Assembly (NCBI GenBank): GCA_051294375.1
Contig: CM119264.1
Span: 7,697,301 to 7,761,300, forward strand
DNA length: 64,000 bases
Source: Paraspadella gotoi
Taxonomy: Eukaryota; Chaetognatha
Direction: 5' to 3'
The notes under the pieces were generated by a model. The model made no database searches, was not told where the DNA came from, and saw only the letters and a list, made by a program, of their open reading frames with translations. Below, one piece after another: positions 46,430 through 56,493 of this stretch. Made by a program: the position numbers and the translations under genes. Numbering within the stretch: the stretch's first letter is position 1; every line of letters starts with the position of its first letter.

Positions 46430-46715
46430 CGAGTCAAATTTAGGAGCTATGGCAACAGCCGGGTTGCCTGTGATACCCATTGGGATGGGGCATCTCACTG
46501 TTGGCTTTGGGGGCTTCCGACCCTCAGTGACACCTCCAGTCACTGGCGCGGTTACCCTAGGACGGTCTCGCTTTGCCAACGCAGAGGGAAGTCGTTAGGT
46601 CACTGTGCTGGATGGAACACTACGCCTGTGATGGTGTGTTCCCCCTCTGAGCCAATGTATTTGGCTGAAGGGTGGTGGACGTGAGGCGGTGTGAATATAC
46701 CGCCACAGAGCCTGA
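46430..46715 (+). mobile_element. Helitron-like 3' end (non-autonomous)
   Basis: A GC-rich island of about 285 bp in AT-rich DNA that ends with a hairpin, GGCGGT (46685-46690) pairing with ACCGCC (46699-46704). Then come seven bases, CTGA (46712-46715) and a T run. A short hairpin 10-12 nt before a CTRR end, inserted before T, is the defining 3' terminus of Helitrons. The 5' TC end could not be placed. No helicase or Rep coding sequence is present. Alternative: a SINE or LINE tail next to poly-T. Confidence 0.45.
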
Positions 46716-47000
46716 TTTTTTTTTTTTGGTCTTGATTTCCTGCGATAGTCTTTCATATTGACGCCCACGGTTGCCGCTTTTTAAAATGGCGGAGAATTCG
46801 TCCGATAAAACGCAATCGAGATCGAATCACTCGTTTAGGCTCCGCGAAATCAGGTTACAGTCAATATGCAGGGAAGTCATTAGTCGGCGAATAATAATGT
46901 AAGTTAATGTAATGTAAATATAAACAAATATAAAAAAGAGCGAAAACGGCATAAAAACAGTAACAATCACAAAATAGATGTTATAACGAGAACAAAAGGT

Positions 47001-47328
47001 TGTTATGGAGGACGTTTTAGGTCATGTGAGTCATGTCTCTGGCCACCGTGGTAACCGACTGACCTTACACTGAGGACACCTTGCCCGACTTTCGGCTATA
47101 AAAGCCGACAAGCTCACGACGTACAATACAACTCGAAATATCGTTGATACGTTCTCGTTCACCGTTATAATTGCTTATTACTGTTAATGTTAAACCCTTT
47201 GTACATTGTATTAAATGTATCTTCGCTTAAACCCGTCTCCTTATCTCAATTATTCACGTCGCCATATTGTTCTGGGCTAGGTTATTTAAAGCCCAGACTG
47301 GTAGATAAACTGACCCGAAAGCCTGACA
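47001..47328 (+). mobile_element. Probable solo LTR
   Basis: A 328-bp unit with terminal TGTTATGG...CCTGACA (TGT/ACA ends). It has a TATAAAA box at 47097-47103 embedded in the palindrome CGGCTATAAAAGCCG and a downstream ATTAAA poly(A)-like signal near 47210, the promoter-then-polyA order of an LTR. No gag or pol sequence lies next to it. Flanking bases (AAGGT / GAAAA) do not form a target-site duplication, so the exact borders or the call may be off. Confidence 0.4.
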
Positions 47329-47593
47329 GAAAATGGATGATGAACACATATGATTAGTAACGTTAGATTATTTCTTTATTTAAACAATAGATTGTTTTAA
47401 ACTTCGATGTTGATAGACTTTTTTACAATCAGTTCACCTTTCGAGAATCTTTTGTCCCAAAATAAACCCGGTCACAGCGCCCTCTTCTTTCCACTCACAA
47501 AATCACACCTGCTAAACCGACTCTTCGTCACTCCGGCTTTTTCCTTCGCTTTGGTCGCGCCAGACTTTTCTCCGAGATCCCCTTAATGTCTCG

Positions 47594-47655
47594 CGACGAC
47601 GCCGTCCGCCGCCCGCCGCCCGCCGCCCGCCGTCCGCCGCCCGCCGCCGCCGTCA
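47594..47655. repeat. CCG/CCGTCCG short tandem repeat
   Basis: CGCCGTCCGCCGCCCGCCG units repeated with variation, extremely CpG-rich. Confidence 0.85.
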
Positions 47656-47744
47656 CGCGAAATGGCATTTCCATCGCCGTTTGGGTCCGGAGCTAAAACC
47701 TCCCTCCCAGTTTATGACCATCGAAGGGAGATTAATGGCGACCG

Positions 47745-47865
47745 CGACGACGAAGTCGACGAAGACGACGAAGACGACGACGACGACGAAGACGACGACG
47801 ACGACGAAGACGACGACGAAGACGACGACGAAGACGACGACGAAGACGACGACAAAGACAATGAC
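47745..47865. repeat. (GACGACGAA)n triplet repeat
   Basis: GAC/GAA triplets. An ATG at 47662 in good context opens a frame of 88 residues through it, almost all Asp/Glu in the second half, ending at 47928. No donor or homologue was recognised, so it is treated as repeat-derived rather than a gene. Confidence 0.8.
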
Positions 47866-48040
47866 GGAGGAGAAAATGATGATGAAGATGAAAGCAACGG
47901 AAACAATGATAAAAAAAAACTAAGATGATGAAGACAACGGAGGCGACGAAGTTAATCGGGGTTTATCAATGAAAAAGATGAAGGCGATCATAAGGATGTA
48001 AGTAGGAAACGCGTAAAGGAGAAAACGAAATCGATCTGAG

Positions 48041-48079
48041 CAACAGTCGTGGCCAACAGTCGTGGCCAACAGTCGTGGC
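48041..48079. repeat. 13-bp tandem repeat, three copies
   Basis: CAACAGTCGTGGC repeated three times without change. Confidence 0.95.
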
Positions 48080-48221
48080 CAAAAGAAAAAAGGCTGAGGA
48101 CTTGACGAAAAAAATGTAGCATTTGTTAAGCCGCTTATATCTCTATTTATATTTCTAATTGTATTTGTATTTCTATTTCTATTTTAAATGTAATTTTACT
48201 GGGTATGGAGAACAAAAATAT

Positions 48222-48223
48222 AT

Positions 48224-48309
<86 letters not shown>
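48222..48309. repeat. (GA)n microsatellite
   Basis: GA array with AAGAGA interruptions, about 85 bp upstream of the next coding exon. Confidence 0.95.
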
Positions 48310-48313
<4 letters not shown>

Positions 48314-48392
48314 CGAGTCCAAAATACATTAATATTTGATAAATAATGAATAATACAACACATGCTAACCAACCTTAACCTTTTCTTTTCAG

Positions 48393-48858
48393 TTTATTCC
48401 ATGACCTCCTCCTCTTCCTCCTCCTCCTCCTCCTCCTCACCTCCTCGATCTCCGTCATCCTCTCATCGCCTCAGCCCCCCCGTCTCCCCCACTTCGAGTC
48501 TCCAGCGCACTCACAGCCCCGACGACTCCGCCCGCTACTCGCCACGCCCATCTCCGCCGCCCGGCCACGCCCCATCACCCCCTCGACCCCTGCGTCACCC
48601 GGCGTCCACGCGGCGTCGCTTCACCCACCCACAGACGGCGACGTTGGCGCGCCGTAAATCCCAGGCGCCCGTGGATTCGTGGACGAGACCAGCGATGCAA
48701 CCGGCGCCGGCGAAGGCCTGGAGAGTGGCGGCGGCGCCGACGGAGGCGTGGCGAGCGACGCCGGCCTCGGCGGCGGCGTCGGAAGGGAGAGAAGCGGCGT
48801 GCACTTGTCAACAAGACCTCATCCCTTGTCTTTCCTCCGGTCATTCGAGTCTTAAAAG
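48393..48858 (+). CDS. Lrp4: LRP4 exon: Ser/Pro-rich stalk and first half of LDLa1
   Basis: Acceptor CTTTTCTTTTCAG|TT (phase 1) and donor AAAAG|GTGAGG (phase 2). The exon encodes about 155 residues: a Ser run, a Ser/Pro/Arg-rich segment, an Ala-rich segment (PAPAKAWRVAAAPTEAW) and, at the end, CTCQQDLIPC. The spacing CxCx6C equals the opening of LDLa1 in vertebrate LRP4 (CACGRSHFTC), which ties this exon to the receptor. The low-complexity part lies directly after the anchor exon in the joined protein and would act as an extracellular stalk. Confidence 0.75.
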
Positions 48859-48939
48859 GTGAGGCGATTAACCTTTCGTCGCTGACGAGTGATTAAGAAA
48901 TGATTAGAGAGTGATTAACGGCCTAAGTGCGGAAAATTT

Positions 48940-49053
48940 AAGAAATTAAGAGATTAAGAAATTAAGAAATTAAGAAATTAAGAAATTAAGACATTAAGAA
49001 ATTAAGAAATTAAGACATTAAGAAATTAAGAAATTAAGAAATTAAGAAATTAA
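48940..49053. repeat. AGAAATTAAG decamer array
   Basis: About eleven units of a 10-bp repeat, a few with ACATTAAG variants. Confidence 0.95.
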
Positions 49054-49804
49054 CCTGCGAAACAATAATTTGTGTTTATGAAGAGACATTTCATGCACAG
49101 TAGATTAAAATGTATTTTAACCAATGCGTAGTTTGGATATAATATAATATAATACAAATATTTTTTTTTAATAATACACTTGTAAATCCCACTACGAATT
49201 GCTTAATACTAATTTATGTTGAGTTTTCAAACGAAGTTTAATAACTTGATCGTTTAACTTTCACTACTAAAGTTTATATAATATATAGGTTGTTTTCTCT
49301 TGTTCCAATAATTTATTCATTAATGCGCCCATTCATTTTTTCTTCGTTATTCATTATTCAATGTATAAATTCTATTTCACTCACGTAACGGCCATGAGCC
49401 ATCGTTCTAAGTTCTAGCTCTCCTTTCTCCTTTCATTTAATCCGATTATCTCACCTTATCTCTCGCTGTTCTCACTCATCGAAGGGTCGACGGCGATATC
49501 AACCAAGTGCTTGAATCGTTGTCCCAGCTCCTCCTCCCATGCTCTCTTCCCTCATCCCGCATTCCGTTCCCAGACTGCCGCGCCTTTGGTCAGAGATGAG
49601 AAATCTCGCCAGTCCTCAGTCCTCACCCCAATTTTTCGATCGAACCCTCTCGACTTCCCGCCTCTCACCCTTTCATCAGCTTCCTTTTTTTTTCTATTTT
49701 CTTTCCTTCTTTCATTTTCTTTCATTCTTTATATTTCTTTCTGCTTTCTGCTTTGCAGTGAGGTCGGGAAAGGGGGAAGTCTAGCACATGAGGAATGAGG
49801 TTAT

Positions 49805-49926
<122 letters not shown>

Positions 49927-50804
49927 ATTGACGCCTCTCTCTAATCTGGTCTTTCGCTTCCCTCTATTCGTCATCATCAAAATCGTCGAACAACGAGTTC
50001 AATGATTCCCGACTAAAAATAAAGCATTTGTTTTCGCGGGAAATCATTTGTTATTGATCTGCTTTTCACTTACGGGTGATTTTCACGGTTCTATTTACAT
50101 CCGGATCTTCCCGCTTTTCTCAGACTTGAGTCCCACTTTCTTTGATCATATTCTGCCCTTATTTACTTTTTTTTCTAGCTTTATGAGAATTTGCAAATTA
50201 CTTGTTTCACTATTTTCTTTCTTTATTTGTTACTTCATTTTGTTTGATTTAAAATTGTAAGTCCACTGGGTTTTTAAGACTATTTCTTACGTAGCTTATT
50301 TTCCTCTGTTTTCTTCGTTTTAATTTACTAAAACAATCTTTCAGTATTTGCTTGGTTCGTTTTTTATTAATGTGTTATCCATTTAATTTTTTTAACTTTG
50401 ATTTTTTTTTTTCTTGTTCCGCCGTTTCTCATCCTCTTTATTTTAGTTTCCCCAAAAAATCTCCGACTTTTTCCCGTTTTTCTGTTTTGTTCTCGTTTCT
50501 TTGTTTTCTCTTTCTCCGTTAACTCGGTTCTCGGTTCAACTCGTTTTCTTCTTATATCCGTCTCCGAACTCTGATGTCAGGTCGGACATTAATTCATTTA
50601 GTTATAATTGTCTGTTTTAAAATCAAAACAAGTTAGGATTAGGAAAATTATTTTCTGTACTAAAAAAAATACGACTTTTTGTTCGGCTAATGAGCGTTTC
50701 ATCCATTTTTTCTTCTTCTTGCTCGTTCACCTTTTCCGATCAAAATATTTGGCTCTGAAATTATACGAGCAAACACCTTCTCTCCTATCTCCTCTCTCGT
50801 CTCT

Positions 50805-50856
<52 letters not shown>

Positions 50857-51250
50857 CTTCTCTTCTCTCCTCTCTCTCTCTCACTTTGGATCTTGTCACT
50901 CTTCGAATCTTTTCAACTTCCTCGACGCCCCTCGCCCCTACCGACTAATTCACCCACGTGCGCGTACAGCTTCCGACTCGATGCGCTCATTTCCGGCGTT
51001 CGACGCCACCATGCGTGGACTTCGAGGAAAAATGAGTCTTCGGTCCTTGTTTCGTGCGGACGCTTTGAAGGGGGGAGAGGGCGGAGAAAACGAATGCGTT
51101 TCTCTTTCTCTACTTTTCTCCTTTATTTTCCTGTTTTGCTTTTTTCTCTTTTATTTTTTTCAATCCGACCAAGCGTCTCTCAGTTTAACCTTTCTTTTTT
51201 GACCCCAATTTTTACCCACTTACTCTTTTCTTTCCCGCTATTTTCCTCCT

Positions 51251-51368
51251 TTTTATCATTTCCTCCTTTCTTTTCTTACGGTCCAACTCTTTTCTTCATT
51301 CCATCACCTTTTTATCATTTCCTCCTTTCTTTTCTTACGGTCCAACTCTTTTCTTCATTCCATCACCT
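51251..51368. repeat. 59-bp tandem duplication
   Basis: TTTTATCATTTCCTCCTTTC...CTTCATTCCATCACC occurs twice in direct succession with a period of 59 bp and no visible changes. Confidence 0.9.
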
Positions 51369-51890
51369 TTTCCATTTTCTCATCTACTTTTTTTTGTTCG
51401 CCTTTTGTTTCGAAGGCGACGATTCCGTTTCGTCGTTTTGGTCGTCGTTATCGTTGTCGTCGTCGAAGCGGAACAACAATGAATTACCGACGTCATCCTC
51501 GTCGACCTTACCCTTTCTCTTACCCTTAACTCACCCGTTATGCTCCGCTTTCGCTCTCTTTGTCACGCCAAACTGTTTCTTCCGTCGAATACATTCGCTC
51601 AATCACTCAGAGTCATTGCGTTTTACCTTACCGCCCCTTTTACCTTCACCTCCATCACCCTCTCCCCCTTCACCCTCACCTACTAACTCCACCACCCCTA
51701 CCGCTAACCACTAACCACCAGACACCCTCAACGACTAAATTTCCTCAACTCCAAATTCTTCGTCTCAACTCAAACGTTCCACGCCTTTCGGCCGTTTAGC
51801 ACCCAGCGACCAGCTCGTTGCCCATCAATCAGTGGGAGGCCTCACAGCTCCTCTCTCTCTCTCTCTCGTCTCTCCTCTCTCTCTTCTCTA

Positions 51891-51946
<56 letters not shown>

Positions 51947-52115
51947 TCTCGCTCTCCTATTTCTTTCACCAGAGCCAAACTTTTTCTACCCACCCATTAA
52001 TTGTCCTAAATCCACAGAAAAAATAATGTCTAATTGCCACTCACCATATTGAATCCATTAATTTCACTTTGCTCTCTCTTTCTTCTCTCTCTCTCTCGCC
52101 GCTTCTCGCTCTCCT

Positions 52116-52159
<44 letters not shown>

Positions 52160-52179
52160 TCCTTTTCGCCCCCGCACAG

Positions 52180-52439
52180 CAACAACCGCGTGTTTATTGG
52201 ATCCTGGCGGACCGGGAGCTCAAACGGCGGCGCTTCACCCAGCGGTCGGGAAGAAGCTCGTGTGGCGCCGCCTCGCAAGCGGACGCCGGCTGCGGTGCCG
52301 GCGTCGAGTGCGCGCGGCACCGGCGCCGGCGCCGCTGTCGGAAACTCGCGCGGAATTTCCAAGTGCACCTGCATTCCGGCGACATGGCGATGCGACGGCG
52401 ACTTCGACTGTCCGGACAAAAGCGACGAGAAGGATTGCG
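52180..52439 (+). CDS. Lrp4: LRP4 exon: insertion plus second half of LDLa1
   Basis: Acceptor CCCCGCACAG|C (phase 2) and donor TGCG|GTGGGT (phase 1). The last 25 residues, CTCIPATWRCDGDFDC...KSDEKDC, are LDLa1 from its third cysteine onward, with the acidic calcium-site residues D..D.D..SDE present. Before it lie about 62 residues rich in Gly, Ala, Arg, Ser and Pro that vertebrate LRP4 lacks. The frame is fixed by both flanking phases and by the LDLa core. Confidence 0.9.
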
Positions 52440-52445
52440 GTGGGT

Positions 52446-52446
52446 A

Positions 52447-52522
<76 letters not shown>

Positions 52523-52525
52523 AGA

Positions 52526-52557
<32 letters not shown>

Positions 52558-52582
52558 AAATTGATGATGATAAATTGATGAT
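52446..52582. repeat. (GAT)n microsatellite in the intron
   Basis: Starts seven bases after the donor at 52440. About 35 GAT units, interrupted near 52523 and from 52558. Confidence 0.97.
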
Positions 52583-52681
52583 GCCGCCTTTTCAAAAATT
52601 ACCCTGTCTTCGGTGACTATGAAATTAATAATTTTCTCGTTTGTTCATTTGTTTCGTTTATCATTACGTCCTCCGCTGCAG

Positions 52682-52798
52682 ACGCCCCAACGTGCGCGCC
52701 GACGGAATTCGCGTGCGGTGACGGGACGTGCATCAAGAAAACCTTCGTGTGCGACTTTGATGCGGATTGCGACGATCGGAAAGACGAACTGAATTGTG
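52682..52798 (+). CDS. Lrp4: LRP4 exon: LDLa2
   Basis: Acceptor TCCGCTGCAG|AC, donor TGTG|GTCAGT, phase 1-1 as is usual for LDLa exons. Encodes one module with six cysteines: CAPTEFACGDGTC, then CDFDADCDDRKDELNC. The calcium cage is unusual: Phe replaces Gly after CD, and Lys replaces Ser in the SDE motif. Confidence 0.93.
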
Positions 52799-54203
52799 GT
52801 CAGTCCACGGTGGGAGTGGCTGTCGGGAGAGAAGGCTCGGTTGATTGCCTGGGCTTAACTTAATGTGGCTCAAAAATCAGAATCATGTAACAAAAAATTA
52901 AAAAAAAAAAACTATGAGAGCCGGTGAAGAAGTTTAAAGCCGCACAAGATTTTAGCAGTACGTATATTGTAAAACTGTAACATCGTTGCTCAATATAACC
53001 AAAATCTAAACGACGATGAATTCACGGAGCTATTCCCGTTTTCATAGACCGTATAAACCTAGAAATCGGATATTTTTAAAACTTTTTATTCGTTAATTTT
53101 GTTTCGAAAGCTGAGGCGAAACTCGGATAAAAAAAATCGGTTCTCGGATTTTGAATAACAAAAGAGAGGAAAGGAGAAGAGAGAAGCGCAAAATCACCGC
53201 CTGCTCTCCATCTCTCCATCTCTCCATCTGGCTGAAAAAAAAAGGGCCTGATGTTGGATTCATCGTCTGTTCTCGATCTCTGAATTGCTTAGTGGAAAAT
53301 GGTCTGATGTCTGTCTTTGACTAATTTTCATCTCTGTGAGGCTTTTCTTGAAAAATTGGGCTGATGTGGCAGTCAACGCCTGCTTTAAATCTCAGATTCG
53401 CCTATTTTATTGTATTTTAATTAGTTTGGAAAAAAAATTTTAGTTTCTTGTTTTCATAACTCGACCTAAAATTATTCTAGTGATTGCATTTTTGGTCAAA
53501 ACGAGAAAAAGAGAAGAAAGAAGGCACTAGCGCTGGAAAAGGTAGAATTTTACGACTCCCTGGGAATTGAGTTGCGCCTCTTTCGACTCAGAACGAAACA
53601 AAAAAAATGAGGTAAACAAAAGATCATCATCTGAAGGAGCGACCCGAGTCATTGAGCTTGAAAACATGAAAAGATAAACAGAGCGTGGGAGAGTGGGTGG
53701 GAGAGAAGAGAAAGAAAGAGCAGAAGAGAAAGAGAGCAAGAGATAGAGTGAAGGAGAGAGAGAGAGAGGGAGAGAGAGAATGTGAGAAAGAGAGAATGAG
53801 AAAATGAAAATGAAAATGAAAACTGAAGGAAACTATATTCACGGACGTTTTTTTTCAAAATTAATATGGTTCAACTTGGTTATGGACACATAAATAAGAA
53901 GTTAAGAACGTCTCTCTCTTCGGCGCATAGCGATGTCATATGATTCCAGAGCGTCCGCTAGTCAGTCCGCGCACGCGCACGTTAACCGCGTCGATGACGT
54001 GCGTCCACTCGAGCGAAAGAGGGACGTCACGAGAGACGCCGCGAGAAAAAGTCAAGTGGCGCTCGAGTGACGCCGATTTCCGGTGAACGGGAGGGATAAA
54101 GTGATTGACGGTTGGACGGACGCATTGACGCTTTACGTATCCTGACAAACGGACCCGGCGAGATTATGAGAATTAATTCATTTCGTTTGATCACTTACTA
54201 CTG

Positions 54204-54294
<91 letters not shown>

Positions 54295-54298
54295 GCAG
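52799..54298. other. Intron, no supported exon
   Basis: AT-rich, with repeated CATCTCTCCATC at about 53207-53230, a GA-rich block at 53695-53800 and a CpG-richer patch at 53930-54130. The final 88 bp is a (CT)n array leading into the acceptor. Confidence 0.6.
54207..54293. repeat. (CT)n array forming the polypyrimidine tract
   Basis: About 86 bp of pure CT ending five bases before the CAG acceptor of the LDLa3 exon (CTCTCCTGCAG|CT). Confidence 0.97.
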
Positions 54299-54412
54299 CT
54301 GTGCGCAACTGCACGACGGAGGAATTCAAATGCTCCAACCGGAACTGCATCCGGAATGAGTGGCGCTGCGACGGCGACGACGACTGCGGCGACGGTTCCG
54401 ACGAAGTGTGCG
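54299..54412 (+). CDS. Lrp4: LRP4 exon: LDLa3
   Basis: Phase 1-1, donor TGCG|GTGAGA. Encodes [13 protein letters not shown], then [17 protein letters not shown], a complete LDLa module with an intact calcium site. An N-glycosylation sequon (NCT) overlaps its first cysteine. Confidence 0.96.
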
Positions 54413-55209
54413 GTGAGACGATGCTTCTTTGTTTTCTGCCTCTTTGTTTATCCATTTGTTTTGTTTTGTTTTGTTTTCTTTTGATAGGCGCGCCAACCCC
54501 CACAGCTTTATATCGCGGGATCGTTGTTTCAATATTTCAAAGCCTTTCGCGTTATTTGCAATTTTCATTTTTTTAACTTTCATTTATTCAGACATGCACA
54601 GTATCTATTGGACTCTTTCTTGCCCACAGAAATAATAATATAATCTAAATACTTTTTGAAGATAGATAATATTGTTTTGTTTTTATAAAGCGAAGCTGTT
54701 AACTCTGAATGTCTAAAAATATTTTCATTCTCTTTTTAAATATTATAATTTTTAAAATTTAAATTTAAACATAGTGTGAATGCTTTCTTTCGTTGCGATT
54801 GAGAGAAGAAAATTTTTTATTTTGTTTAAAAACAACGATTTTTAGTTTCGACTTATTTGTTTCGACTCTTCGCGCTGATGAAGACTTACAAATAAGTCGA
54901 AACATGTCCGTTATTTGTTTCTATACTGAAAATCGTTGTTTGTAAACAAAATCCAAAATTTTCTTCTCTCAAACTAATTTAAACCTTTAAACTTGTTTGA
55001 AAAGATTTTTAAATTTTGAAGTTTTCGTTTTTTTTTTTCCTCTGTTTTGTTTCTTTTGCCAGAGGAAAAAAAACAGAAGGAATATAAACGATATTTTATC
55101 GCGGCGACGAACGCCCGCCTCAGGACTAACGTTGCATTGACAAAACGATTTGAATCTGTCATCGTTTCGATAATAGAAAAGGAATTGCTTCTGGTTCGAG
55201 TGATAAGAA

Positions 55210-55250
<41 letters not shown>

Positions 55251-55533
55251 ATATAAAAGGCGTATATTGATATCCTCCCTTTCAGTTATGATTTAACTTC
55301 ACATTATTGTCTCCATATTTCGGTCTTTCTCGCTAACCTCTTCTTTCTGTCTTTCCCGCCTCTCTCTCTATCCCTCTCACACTTCCATTCTCTCTCCGAC
55401 TTCCTCCTTCTCTTTCTATCTTTCTCCCTCATTTTCTCTCTTCGTCACCTTTTGGGCTTTCTCATCTTTTTTTACATCAAATCTTATTAACCCCTTAACA
55501 ACCGTTTTAATGCCACCCTCGTATAACCTCCAG
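54413..55533. other. Intron, no supported exon
   Basis: AT-rich. It contains an imperfect inverted repeat around 54815-54965 (AAAACAACGATTTT... / ...AAATCGTTGTTT, with TTCGACTTATTTG / CAAATAAGTCGAA), (GA)n at 55211-55243 and CT-rich DNA at 55325-55440. Confidence 0.6.
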
Positions 55534-55653
55534 GCCCTACGACATGCAGAGAGGCGGAATTCAGCTGCGCCGACGGCCAAGGCTGCGTCGCAGCGTCGTG
55601 GAGATGCGACGGAGACATGGACTGCGTGGATGGGTCGGACGAGGCCGGATGCC
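55534..55653 (+). CDS. Lrp4: LRP4 exon: LDLa4
   Basis: Acceptor TAACCTCCAG|GC, donor TGCC|GTGAGT, phase 1-1. Encodes [14 protein letters not shown], then [18 protein letters not shown]. There is one extra residue between the second and third cysteines compared with the neighbouring modules. The calcium site is intact. Confidence 0.95.
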
Positions 55654-55892
55654 GTGAGTTGGGTAGTGGTTTTAATAGTGTTTTGGATGGTGGTGGAGGT
55701 TGGGGTTAGTCTGTAATAAGGTGGTCGTAATTTGATGTACCAGAAGATACATAATTTGTAATTGTGTATATATATGTTTTTGTTGTTTTGTTTTGCTTCC
55801 GAGTTCTGACGAAGGCCATTACGTCAATTACGATTTACGATAATCTATATTTGATAAATGATGCTAAAAGTTTTCTTTCAACTTTCTTTCAG

Positions 55893-56041
55893 CCACCACC
55901 TCACCTCGTTGCGACGACGGGGCGTTTCTCTGCTCTTCCGGCAGGTGCATCCACGATGTCTACAGGTGCGACGGGGACAACGACTGCGGCGATTGGGGCG
56001 ACGAGAAGGGATGCGATAAGGCCAGAAGGCCCGTATGCGAG
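55893..56041 (+). CDS. Lrp4: LRP4 exon: LDLa5 and first cysteine of LDLa6
   Basis: Acceptor CTTTCTTTCAG|CC (phase 1), donor CGAG|GTACGG (phase 0). Encodes LDLa5, [20 protein letters not shown] then [15 protein letters not shown], closely like vertebrate LRP4 LDLa5 (GRCI..., CGDW). It continues to RRPVCE, whose Cys starts LDLa6. Ser of the SDE motif is Gly here. The phase-0 intron inside a module departs from the phase-1 pattern of the neighbours. Confidence 0.95.
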
Positions 56042-56460
56042 GTACGGCGGAGGGGGGGGGGTTATGGAGTTTAAAGTAATGGACATAGTATGAGTATATG
56101 ATGAAGTTAATTCGAGCAACCAGAATAACAATTTTCATAAGAACTAATTTGTATGTAGGTAAGTAGAGATTTAGGATAAAAACTGAGATATAATAATGGT
56201 GTGACAAAGATCAAGGGAAGACGTGATGCGAAAAATGTGATGGGCGAGAGACTGAGAGCGAGTGGTTTAGAAACTTCGAGGGAAAATGTAGCGTTACGTT
56301 AAAGTTAGAGTTACATTGTTTGTCTCACCCGTCGCTATTTTCTTTAAATATCTTTTCTTCATTTATTATTTCCAGTAATGTTTTTCTTTCTTCAATTTAA
56401 AAAAGAAATGTTTTAAAAATGTCCTCCTCGTCTTAATGGCAAAAATAAAGAAAACTTCCG

Positions 56461-56493
<33 letters not shown>

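Noticed and set aside
47662-47928. Frame starting MAFPSPFGSG followed by a long Asp/Glu run
   Set aside because: Good start context, but most of it is a GAC/GAA triplet repeat. There is no donor in phase and no homologue. GAC repeats are common in non-coding parts of the window.
50608-51714. A 368-codon open frame
   Set aside because: Pyrimidine-rich low-complexity sequence with a 59-bp duplication, inside an intron whose flanking exons join in phase. No domain is recognisable.
52069-52524. Alternative frame through the LDLa1 exon with several cysteines (CGAASQADAGCGAGVEC)
   Set aside because: The frame carrying CTCIPATWRCDGDFDC joins both neighbouring exons in phase. The alternative frame runs into the GAT repeat and loses the LDLa core.
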